Positions 19,301 to 26,235 of a stretch of DNA of 64,000 bases are shown piece by piece. The notes below the pieces were generated by a model. The model was not told where the DNA came from. It made no database searches and saw only the letters and a program-made list of their open reading frames with translations. Position 1 is the stretch's first letter. The number at the start of each line of letters is the position of its first letter. The DNA is from Bradyrhizobium diazoefficiens (GTDB taxonomy: Bacteria > Pseudomonadota > Alphaproteobacteria > Rhizobiales > Xanthobacteraceae), in NCBI RefSeq assembly GCF_016616235.1, contig NZ_CP067100.1, positions 7,251,001 to 7,315,000 of the forward strand, read 5' to 3'. Made by a program: the position numbers and the translations under genes.

Positions 19301-19902
19301 AATTCCACCGCCTCGAGCAGGGCGCCCGGATTGCGCGCGGCCTCGGGCTCGGCCTGTCGATCGTCGAACGGCTGGCGCGCGTGCTCAAGCACGGCATCAG
19401 CATCGACGGCAATGCCCGCGGCGGCTCGGTGTTCTCCGTGACGGTGCCGACGGCGAAGGCTGTGACGCACACGGCCGCCGTGACCAGCGCGACGCCGCTG
19501 GCGCGCACGCCGATCTCGGGCGCCCTGATCGTTTGCATCGAGAACGATGCGGCGATCCTCGACGGCATGCGCACGCTGCTGAAGGCGTGGAACGCCGAGG
19601 TGATCGCGGTCGCCGATCCCGAGGGTGCGATCGCGGCCATCGAGGCCGCCGGCCGCCGCGTCACCGGCCTGCTCGTCGATTATCATCTCGACCGCGGCAA
19701 CGGCATCGCCGCGATCCGCGACATCCGCCGCCGCTTCGGCGATACCATCCCCGCGATCCTGATCACCGCCGACCGCAGCCCCGCCGTGCAGGTCGCGGCG
19801 CGCGACGAGAAGATCGCGGTGCTCAACAAGCCGGTGAAGCCGGCTTCGCTCCGCGCCCTGCTGGGTCAGTGGCGAACGCAGCAGATGGTGGCGGCGGAAT
19901 AG
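16393..19902 (+). CDS. hybrid sensor kinase with SSS-transporter domain (CrbS-like)
   Basis: Large 1169-residue membrane histidine kinase. Residues ~5-517 form a sodium/solute-symporter (SLC5) domain of about 13 helices. Residues ~525-640 form a STAC-type linker (VQDIQATVAQYLGPD, IASSIGAASSRLVM), and ~640-755 a PAS domain. HisKA contains phospho-His H813 in AAASHDILQPLNA, the HATPase domain is ~920-1030 with VYDTGVGIP, and the receiver domain is ~1045-1165 with phospho-Asp D1096 in LLVDYHLD. This order is that of CrbS/MxtR, which controls acetate use via the NarL-type regulator CrbR. A CrbR-like gene lies at 25263-25937 rather than next door. Confidence 0.93.
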   Translation: MQHDWGVIAAAFGYIGFLFLVASHGDRRSQAKAGRASGLIYPLSLAIYCTSWTFFGSVGFATRTSTDFLAIYVGPILMIGLGAGVLRRVIQLAKTHNITSIADFIGARYGKSQAVAATVALIAIIGSVPYIALQLKAVASSLETILSEDQAFSHIPILGDVALMVTLAMAAFAVLFGTRQTDATEHQHGLMLAVATESIVKLVAFLTAGIFVTFWMFSPHELIERAMKTPEAVRAINYSPSIGNFLTMTLLSLCAVMLLPRQFHVSVVENSSDAEVGRARWLFPLYLIAINLFVIPIAIAGLVTFPFGAADPDMYVLALPIEGGADLLSVAVFVGGLSAATAMVIVECVALSIMVSNDLVVPLVLQRRPEGRTGGADFSDFLLRSRRLAIFAIMVMAYFYYRALGNTQLAAIGLLSFAAIAQLAPSFFGGLLWRRATARGAIGGMLVGFAVWLYTLFLPSFMDSSTAGILWLQHGPFGIEALRPQALFGADLPPLMHGVIWSLSLNILTYVLLSLARQPSSIELVQADLFVPNTLAPISPNFRRWRTTVTVQDIQATVAQYLGPDRARHSFEAFSARRNMRLEPAAPADFELLQHAEHLIASSIGAASSRLVMSLLLRKRTVSAKAALKLLDDSHAALHFNREILQTALNHVRQGIAVFDADLQLICSNRQFGDLLNVPPHFIQFGTPLREILEFMGVSDPAGQTDREAMIEQRLVAYTTDSEPYLERLPERHMVIEVLTNRMPGGGFVITFTDVTPTFEAAEALERANASLEKRVRDRTEELTRLNSELALAKSAAEDASISKTRFLAAASHDILQPLNAARLYVTSLVERQHNGEETRLVENIDESLQAIEEILGALLDISRLDAGAMTTSISSFKMADLMRSLEIEFAPIARAKGLDLTFVACSLPVESDRLLLRRLLQNLISNAIKYTPRGRVLVGCRRRGASLKICVYDTGVGIPAAKRTEIFKEFHRLEQGARIARGLGLGLSIVERLARVLKHGISIDGNARGGSVFSVTVPTAKAVTHTAAVTSATPLARTPISGALIVCIENDAAILDGMRTLLKAWNAEVIAVADPEGAIAAIEAAGRRVTGLLVDYHLDRGNGIAAIRDIRRRFGDTIPAILITADRSPAVQVAARDEKIAVLNKPVKPASLRALLGQWRTQQMVAAE

Positions 19903-19941
19903 GGATCGTCTTGTTGCGAGACGCCGGCACGCCTTCGCGCG

Positions 19942-20490
19942 TCAAGGCGCAAGCCGCGTGAACACGTAGTCGCGGCTTTTGGCGCGAGCTTCGTGACAGC
20001 CCCAGCAAGTCCGATGCTGGGCCTCGTCGACCGGCTTGCCGTCGACGAAGCGGCCAAAGCCCCAGCCGCCGGTCGAGGCGTATCTTTTGGAGTCCTTGAC
20101 CATCACCTGGACCGTGGTGGCAGCGCCAGGGATCGTCGCGGACGCGAACTGCGGAGATTGCTTCCTCGTCCAGGCACGCTTGACCAGAACGGTGCCGTCC
20201 GGAAACGGAAGTTTTCCGCCCTGATAGGCCTCGATCGCGATCTGGTTGCCGACCACTGCGCGAAGCTCGTCGAGCGGGGCCGCCTCTTCGGCCGGCGCGA
20301 TCAGCTCCCACTGCTTGTAGCCCGGCGGGATCGTGACGCCGAAGATCGGCGAGGCGTCCGCCGTCGCCGGCTCGTCCGCGAGGGCGATCGTAACCGGATA
20401 CGGCACGCAGGTCAGGGCAACGACGAGGAGGAGCACGGCCAGCGCGATCATCGTCCTCGTGAATGGAAATTTGCTCTTTTCAGATTTCAT
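19942..20490 (-). CDS. cytochrome P460-family protein
   Basis: Exported c-type heme protein of 182 residues. Residues ~14-38 are a signal peptide or membrane anchor. The heme motif CWGCH is at residues 162-166, near the C-terminus as in P460 proteins, and the fold pattern (GYKQWELIAP at 57, FPDGTVLVK at 97, GGWGFGRF at 141) matches the family. P460 cytochromes oxidise hydroxylamine or react with nitric oxide in some bacteria; here the substrate is unknown. It converges with the hybrid kinase gene (39 bases between them) and follows the hydrolase gene on the same strand after 75 bases. Confidence 0.88.
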   Translation of the reverse strand: MKSEKSKFPFTRTMIALAVLLLVVALTCVPYPVTIALADEPATADASPIFGVTIPPGYKQWELIAPAEEAAPLDELRAVVGNQIAIEAYQGGKLPFPDGTVLVKRAWTRKQSPQFASATIPGAATTVQVMVKDSKRYASTGGWGFGRFVDGKPVDEAQHRTCWGCHEARAKSRDYVFTRLAP

Positions 20491-20565
20491 TGTCGCCGTG
20501 GCGCTTCATCGAGTTGCATGTGACACCCCGGTCCAGCCGGGCTGGACCGGGTACTGGCAAAATCT

Positions 20566-21597
20566 TCAAGCGCCGCCATCGGCGTCGATGACGGCCTTGG
20601 CAAAGGCCTGTGGTGCTTCCTGCGGCAGATTGTGGCCGATGCCGCCGGTGATCAGCCGAAACTCGTATCGGCCCGAGAACTTCTTGGCATAGGCGCTCGG
20701 CTCGGGGTGCGGCGCGCCGTTGGCGTCGCCCTCGAGCGTGATCGTCGGCACGTCGATGTTGGGGGTTGCGGCAATCTTCTTTTCGAGCTGCTCGTATTTC
20801 GCTTCGCCCTGGGCGAGCCCGAGCCGCCAGCGGTAATTGTGAATCGTGATCGCGACATGATCCTTATTGTCGAAGGCCGCCGCGCTCCGGTCGAAGGTGG
20901 CGTCGTCGAATTTCCACTGCGGCGAGGCGATCCTCCAGATCAGCCTGGCGAAATCGCGCGTGTATTTCTCGTATCCGGCACGGCCGCGCTCGGTCGCGAA
21001 GTAGAACTGGTACCACCATTGCAACTCGGCCTGCGGCGGCAACGGCGTGGCGCCGGCCGCCTCGCCGGAAATCAGATAGCCGCTGGCCGACACCAGCGCA
21101 CGGCAACGCTCGGGCCACAATGCCGCGATAATACCGGCAGTTCGCGCGCCCCAGTCGAATCCGGCAACGACCGCCTTCTTGATGTTGAGCGCGTCCATCA
21201 GCGCAATGATGTCGACGGCCATCGCGATGGGCTCACCGTTGCGCGGCGTCTCGGCTGAGAGGAAATGCGTCGCGCCGTAGCCGCGCAAATACGGAATGAT
21301 CACGCGATAGCCGGCCTGCGCCAGGACCGGCGCGACGTCGACAAAGGCGTGAATGTCGTAGGGCCAGCCGTGCAGCAGGATGGCCACGGGACCGTTCGAC
21401 GGGCCGGCCTCCGCATAGCCGACTTTGAGGACGCCGGCGTCGATCTGCTTGATCGTGCCGAAGGACGCATTGGCTGCGGACGAGCGCGGCGCGTCCGATT
21501 CGGCGCGGGCGAGCTCGATCACGCCGAGGCCGACGGCGACGGTTCCTGCCGCGACGCCGAGAAAGTGGCGGCGGTGCTGATCGACGATCTGTTTCAT
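20566..21597 (-). CDS. secreted alpha/beta hydrolase (epoxide hydrolase-like)
   Basis: Hydrolase of 343 residues. The N-terminus HRRHFLGVAAGTVAVG is a likely twin-arginine signal, so the enzyme may be exported folded. HGWPYDIHAF provides the oxyanion region (HGxP), GFDWGARTAG holds the nucleophile Asp in the GxDxG elbow, and GGIGHNLPQE near the end supplies the catalytic His. The Asp nucleophile points to epoxide hydrolase or dehalogenase rather than esterase. The ATG at 21597 was chosen over 21636 so that the signal peptide is N-terminal. It lies 35 bases after ohr and is probably in its operon. Confidence 0.87.
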   Translation of the reverse strand: MKQIVDQHRRHFLGVAAGTVAVGLGVIELARAESDAPRSSAANASFGTIKQIDAGVLKVGYAEAGPSNGPVAILLHGWPYDIHAFVDVAPVLAQAGYRVIIPYLRGYGATHFLSAETPRNGEPIAMAVDIIALMDALNIKKAVVAGFDWGARTAGIIAALWPERCRALVSASGYLISGEAAGATPLPPQAELQWWYQFYFATERGRAGYEKYTRDFARLIWRIASPQWKFDDATFDRSAAAFDNKDHVAITIHNYRWRLGLAQGEAKYEQLEKKIAATPNIDVPTITLEGDANGAPHPEPSAYAKKFSGRYEFRLITGGIGHNLPQEAPQAFAKAVIDADGGA

Positions 21598-21632
21598 CGT
21601 GTTGTTGCCTTTCGATGGTTGGTGATGGTGCG

Positions 21633-22052
21633 TCAAATCAGCGCGACCGTGACGTCGACGTTGCCGCGGACCGCCTTGGAATAGGGGCAGGTCTGGTGCG
21701 CATCATCGATGATGCCGCGGGCGATCTCGGGGTCGAGGCCCGGCAGGCTCACATTGAGGCGCGCCCTTAGCGAATAGCCGCCGCCGTCGAGCACGAGGTC
21801 GACCTCCGCATCGATTGCGCACTTCCGGGGAAGCTCGATGCTGCGCTTACGCGCCGCGATCTCCATCGCGCCTTCGAAACAGGCCGACCAGCCGGCCGCG
21901 AACAATTGCTCGGGATTGGTGCCGATGCCGGCGCCGCCCGGCGGCGACAGCTTGACGTCGAGGCGACCGTCGGAGCTGCGCGAGATGCCGTCGTGCCGCC
22001 CACCGCTGGTGTGGGTCCTGGCCGTGTAGAGCAGTTTTGCCGCTTGCGTCAT
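21633..22052 (-). CDS. ohr: organic hydroperoxide resistance protein (Ohr/OsmC family)
   Basis: Thiol peroxidase of 139 residues that reduces organic hydroperoxides. The reactive cysteines are C58 (GWSACFEGA) and C122 (QTCPYSKAV), the standard Ohr pair, and the family start LYTARTHTSGGRHDG is present. GGAG precedes the ATG at 22052. It is first in a two-gene minus-strand run with the alpha/beta hydrolase. No MarR-type ohrR lies beside it; the divergent neighbour is instead the large winged-helix/STAND regulator. Confidence 0.95.
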   Translation of the reverse strand: MTQAAKLLYTARTHTSGGRHDGISRSSDGRLDVKLSPPGGAGIGTNPEQLFAAGWSACFEGAMEIAARKRSIELPRKCAIDAEVDLVLDGGGYSLRARLNVSLPGLDPEIARGIIDDAHQTCPYSKAVRGNVDVTVALI

Positions 22053-22181
22053 GAAGGTTCTCCTTGCCGTCACGCCACCGACTATCAGCGGCAGCCGCGA
22101 GACGCCCGTTTGGACTTGTGAGAAGTTGTGAGGACGAGGCTTGCATGACTTACAAGGCCTGCATGTGCGGTCTGATGCCGA

Positions 22182-22229
22182 TGCAGCGAAGGTCTTGTGC
22201 AGCGAAGGTCTTGTGCAGCGAAGGTCTTG
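22182..22229 (+). repeat. three perfect tandem copies of a 16-bp unit
   Basis: The unit TGCAGCGAAGGTCTTG occurs at 22182-22197, 22198-22213 and 22214-22229 with no mismatch or spacer. It lies in the 231-base spacer between ohr and the STAND regulator, 55 bases before the regulator's start. It is either an operator array or a slippage-prone repeat. Confidence 0.9.
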
Positions 22230-22283
22230 CCGGATCGTCATCCTCTGGCTATCCGGTCGGTCCGAAAGGAACCAGTATCCACC

Positions 22284-25124
22284 ATGACCGAGCCGCGCGG
22301 CGCCGCAACCGAAGCACGATCGTTCGGGCCATTCACCGTGACGCCGCATGAAAGGCTCGTGACGCGCGATGGCGTCGCGCTGCCGCTCGGCGCAAAAGCT
22401 TTCGACACGCTGATCGCGCTGATGTCGCGGCCGAACCAGGTCGTCAGCAAACGGGAACTGATGGCACTGGTGTGGCCCGGCATCACCGTCGAGGAGACCA
22501 ATCTGCGCTTTCAAGTCGCAGCGCTTCGCAAGGCCCTTGGCGATGGCAAGGACGGTGCCCGTTACATCACCACCCTGTCCGGCCGCGGCTATTGCTTCGT
22601 GGCGCCGATCTCGCAGGCGGAGATCGCGCCGGCACGGCGCCCCGCACCGCAGGTGGAACTGCCGCCCGTCAAGCTGCCGAATCGGCTGCAGCGGATGGTC
22701 GGGCGCGACGATGCGATCGCCGCGGTCTCGGACAAGCTCGTCGCCTCGCGCTTCGTCACGATCGTCGGCCCGGGCGGCGTCGGCAAGACCGCAGTCGCGG
22801 TGGCGATCGCCCACGACCTGCTCGAAACATTCTCCGACGCCGCTCACTTCGTCGATCTTGCCGCGCTCAGCGATCCCGATCTCGTGATCACCTCGATCCT
22901 GCTGATGCTAGGCTTGCCGGCCGAGGCCGATGATCCCTTGCCTGCGCTGCTCGCGCATCTGCGCGACAAGCGGATGCTGCTGATCCTCGACAATTGCGAG
23001 CACGTCGTCGCGGCCGCGGCACCGGTGGCGGCTGACATCTTTCACGCCGCACCGCATGTCCATATCCTGGCGACGAGCCGCGAAGCCCTGCGTGTCGAGG
23101 GCGAGCAGGTCTACCGGCTGGCGCCGCTCGCCGTTCCGCCCGACGACTCCAGACTGACGGCCGCTGCAGCGCGGACCTATCCTGCGCTTCAGCTCTTCCT
23201 CGAACGCGCCGCGGCCGGCGGAGCGCAGATCGCACTTGACGATGCCAATGCCGCGATCATCGCGAGGATCTGCCGCAAGCTCGACGGCATGGCGCTCGCA
23301 ATCGAACTGGCCGCCGGCCGCATCGAGGCCTACGGCCTGGAGCAGACGGCCACGCTGCTCGACGAGCGCCTCAATCTGCTCTGGCAGGGCCAGCGCACCG
23401 CGCCGCAGCGACAGAGGACGTTGCAGGCGACGCTGGACTGGAGCTACGGGCTGCTGTCGGACAACGAGCGCGTCGTGCTGCGCAGGCTCGCGGTCTTCGC
23501 CGGACATTTCACCATCAGCGCCGCGCTCGAGATCGTGCCGGACGAGCATGTCGACCGCGCCCGGCTGTTCGATGCCGTCGACAGCCTCGTCGCCAAGTCG
23601 ATGGTCGCGCCGCGGCCGGTCGGCGCCATGATGCGTTACCGTCTGCTCGACACGACGCGCGCCTATCTGCTCGAGGTCGAGCCGGATGACACGGCGCTCG
23701 CGGCCCGCCATGCGACTTACTACCGGCGATGGTTGGAACAAGCCGGCGCGACATGGGCGACGGTGCCGAGCGCCGACGAGCGGGCGATCCATTTCTCCGC
23801 GCTTCACAACGTGCGCGCGGCGCTCGACTGGTGTTTTGGTACGCGCGGCGATGCCAACATCGGCATTGCGCTCGCCGCAGCGGCAGCGCCCATTTTCCTC
23901 GCGATGTCGCTGCTGACCGAATGCCGGCGCTGGTCTGAACGGGCGCTGCTTGCGATCAATCCGTCCTCGCGCGGCAGCGCCGAGGAGATGCACATCCAGG
24001 CCGCCCTCGGCCTGACTTTGATGTTCACGCGCGGCGGCAGCGAGGCAGCACGTACGGCCCTGAGCCGCAGCCTTGCGATCGCCCAGGCGCGAGGCGATGC
24101 GCCGAACCAGCTCCAGCTGCTCGGCCGGATGCACATTTTCCACGAGCGGATGGGCCAGTTCGACGCCGCGCTCGGCTACGCACAGCAGAGTCTTGTGGTT
24201 GCCGAAACGCTCGGCGATGCCGCCTCGATCGCCCTCGCAAATTCGCTGCTGGGTGTCTCCCTGCATCTGGCCGGCGAGCATCGCGATGCCCTGCGCATGC
24301 TGGAGGCCGCTTGGCATGGACCGGGCACGGAACGGATCAGTACCGTCTACGGCTTCGATCATCGCAACCGCGCCGGCATCACTCTCGCGCGCGAGCTCTG
24401 GCTGCAAGGCCGGCCCGCGGATGCGCGGGAGCTGGCGCGACAGACGATTACCGAGGCCGCGCAGATGGACCATCCGATCACGCTTTGCATCGCGCTGATC
24501 TGGGCGGTGTCGCTCGATCTCTGGAGCGGAGACCTCGAGGCGGCGGAAGCGAACATCGAGCGCTTCATTGCACATGCCCAATCGCGCTCGATGGGTCCCT
24601 ATCTGGCGGTGGGCCGCGGCGTCAAAGGCGAGCTGGCGATCCGGCGCGGAAACGCCGCCGATGGCGTCGAGACGATCCGGGCTTGCCTGCGCGAGCTCCA
24701 CGAGGCCGGCTACGAGCTGCTCACCACGACATTCAACATCGCGCTGGTCCAAGGCCTGATGGCGCTCAGCCAGACCGAGCAGAGCGCCTGCCTGATCGAT
24801 GATGCGATCCGCCTCGTCGAGCAAGGCGGCGATCATCTCTACAGGCCCGAGCTGCTGCGCATGAAAGGCAGGGTTCTGCTGTCGCTGCCGGAGCCCGATG
24901 CCGAGCAAGCAGAGGCCTGCTTCGCGCAATCACTGGAATTGAGCCGCCGCAACGGCGCCAAAGCCTGGGAGCTTCGCGCCGCGATCGACCTCGCCGGGTT
25001 CATTGCCGAACGTGGCCGGCGTGACGAAGCAAAGCGGTTGCTTCAATCGACGCTCGAAGGTTTTACGGACGGCTCTGAGACGGCGGATACCAGAACCGCG
25101 AACAGTGTGCTGCAGACATTATAG
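22284..25124 (+). CDS. OmpR-type winged-helix / STAND ATPase / TPR regulator
   Basis: Predicted cytoplasmic regulator of 946 residues. Residues ~10-110 are a Trans_reg_C winged helix (LPLGAKAFDTLIALMSRPNQ, TLSGRGYCFVAP). Residues ~125-420 are an NB-ARC-like STAND ATPase: Walker A GPGGVGKT at 162-169, Walker B MLLILDNCEHV, then LATSREALRVEGEQVYRL. The C-terminal ~450 residues are helical repeats of TPR type. Such proteins switch by nucleotide-driven oligomerisation. It is divergent from ohr, so the ohr operon is a natural target. Preferred start ATG 22284; GGA is somewhat far upstream. Upstream in-frame codons belong to the tandem repeat region. Confidence 0.88.
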   Translation: MTEPRGAATEARSFGPFTVTPHERLVTRDGVALPLGAKAFDTLIALMSRPNQVVSKRELMALVWPGITVEETNLRFQVAALRKALGDGKDGARYITTLSGRGYCFVAPISQAEIAPARRPAPQVELPPVKLPNRLQRMVGRDDAIAAVSDKLVASRFVTIVGPGGVGKTAVAVAIAHDLLETFSDAAHFVDLAALSDPDLVITSILLMLGLPAEADDPLPALLAHLRDKRMLLILDNCEHVVAAAAPVAADIFHAAPHVHILATSREALRVEGEQVYRLAPLAVPPDDSRLTAAAARTYPALQLFLERAAAGGAQIALDDANAAIIARICRKLDGMALAIELAAGRIEAYGLEQTATLLDERLNLLWQGQRTAPQRQRTLQATLDWSYGLLSDNERVVLRRLAVFAGHFTISAALEIVPDEHVDRARLFDAVDSLVAKSMVAPRPVGAMMRYRLLDTTRAYLLEVEPDDTALAARHATYYRRWLEQAGATWATVPSADERAIHFSALHNVRAALDWCFGTRGDANIGIALAAAAAPIFLAMSLLTECRRWSERALLAINPSSRGSAEEMHIQAALGLTLMFTRGGSEAARTALSRSLAIAQARGDAPNQLQLLGRMHIFHERMGQFDAALGYAQQSLVVAETLGDAASIALANSLLGVSLHLAGEHRDALRMLEAAWHGPGTERISTVYGFDHRNRAGITLARELWLQGRPADARELARQTITEAAQMDHPITLCIALIWAVSLDLWSGDLEAAEANIERFIAHAQSRSMGPYLAVGRGVKGELAIRRGNAADGVETIRACLRELHEAGYELLTTTFNIALVQGLMALSQTEQSACLIDDAIRLVEQGGDHLYRPELLRMKGRVLLSLPEPDAEQAEACFAQSLELSRRNGAKAWELRAAIDLAGFIAERGRRDEAKRLLQSTLEGFTDGSETADTRTANSVLQTL

Positions 25125-25139
25125 ACGCCGCCCCTCAAG

Positions 25140-25256
25140 CTCCGTCATTCTGAGGTGCTCGCGAAGCGAGCCTCGAAGGATGAACGGCCAAGATGCCAGC
25201 CGGGCCGTTCATCCTTCGAGGCCTCCGCTACGCTTCGGCGCCTCAGGAAGACGGAG
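25140..25256. repeat. long interrupted palindrome (dispersed-repeat type)
   Basis: The inner arms at 25171-25189 and 25203-25221 are a perfect 19-bp match (CCTCGAAGGATGAACGGCC). The outer arms at 25140-25155 and 25241-25256 pair with two mismatches. The whole element folds into one large hairpin between the convergent regulator genes and probably also ends both transcripts. Confidence 0.8.
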
Positions 25257-25262
25257 TGAGAA

Positions 25263-25937
25263 TCACCCCGTCGGGGTGCCCTGCTTCCACTGGCCGCCGG
25301 CAATCTTCGCCGCGGCGATCACGGCCTGCGTCCGGCTCTCGACGCCGAGCTTTTGCAGGATCGCGGAGACATGCGCCTTGATGGTGGCCTCGGAGACGCC
25401 GAGCTCATAGGCGATCTGCTTGTTGAGCAGCCCCTCCGACAGCATCATCAGCACCCGGACCTGCTGCGGCGTCAGCGTCACCAGACGGTCGCGCAGGCGC
25501 GTCATGTCGGGGTCGGCGGCGGCCGACAGATCGGTGTCGGCGGGAACCCAGACGTCGCCCTCCATCACCTTGAGGATGGCGTCGCGCAGCGTCTCGACAC
25601 CGAAACGCTTCGGGATGAAGCCGGAGGCGCCGAAATCGAGCGAGCGGCGGATCGTGGCGCTGTCGTCGGAGGCCGAGACGATCACCACCGGAATCGCCGG
25701 ATATTGCGCGCGCAGATAGATCAGGCCGGAAAAGCCGGAGATCCCGGGCATCGAGAGGTCGAGCAGTATCAGGTCGACGTCGGAGGTCTGTTCCAGAAGC
25801 CTGGTCAGATCCTCGAACGACCCGGCCTCGTCGATCCTGGCCGAAGTCAGGACGCCCGCCACCGCCTGCCGCAGCGCGTCGCGGAACAGGGGGTGGTCAT
25901 CGGCAATGACGAGATGGGTCGAGGCAGCGTTCATCAT
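25263..25937 (-). CDS. NarL-family response regulator (CrbR-like)
   Basis: Two-component regulator of 224 residues. The receiver has acidic pocket IADDHP and phospho-Asp D60 in LILLDLSMPG. The LuxR-type HTH is at ~150-215: LTPQQVRVLMMLSEGLLNKQ, then LGVSEATIKAHVSAILQKL. This wording is typical of the CrbR/ErdR/AgmR subgroup, which pairs with SSS-type kinases like the one at 16393. No kinase is adjacent. Start codons at 25937 and 25934 are in tandem (MMNAAS) and cannot be separated. It is divergent from the symporter gene, a possible target. Confidence 0.9.
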   Translation of the reverse strand: MMNAASTHLVIADDHPLFRDALRQAVAGVLTSARIDEAGSFEDLTRLLEQTSDVDLILLDLSMPGISGFSGLIYLRAQYPAIPVVIVSASDDSATIRRSLDFGASGFIPKRFGVETLRDAILKVMEGDVWVPADTDLSAAADPDMTRLRDRLVTLTPQQVRVLMMLSEGLLNKQIAYELGVSEATIKAHVSAILQKLGVESRTQAVIAAAKIAGGQWKQGTPTG

Positions 25938-26235
25938 TCTCTTGCTGGCAGTCGTACCGGCCAGTAGGCCGGCCCGGGGGCCTTGGTCAATTCTTTCCCG
26001 ACCCGCCGTGGCATGCAAGTGGACAATATCCCTTTGCGGGAATGGGGTTAACCCAGCATCGCACGATGGTGCGAGGATCGACGGTGACGGCGTCAGTTGC
26101 GCGTCAGTGCGCAAGGCCGAAAGTCGTATTGGGGCGGGTTTCACGCCGATGTTACCTTGCCGGCAAGACCTGGGTTGATCCGGCATGTCCGGACATCCGG
26201 GGCGCGAGGAAACGCATTTCGGGGAGCGACTCAAC

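Noticed and set aside
22182..22229. CRISPR array from the tandem repeats
   Set aside because: The copies are contiguous with no spacers, and there are only three.
25140..25256. CRISPR-like structure from the palindrome
   Set aside because: Only one inverted repeat is present, with no regular direct repeats or spacers and no cas gene in the window.
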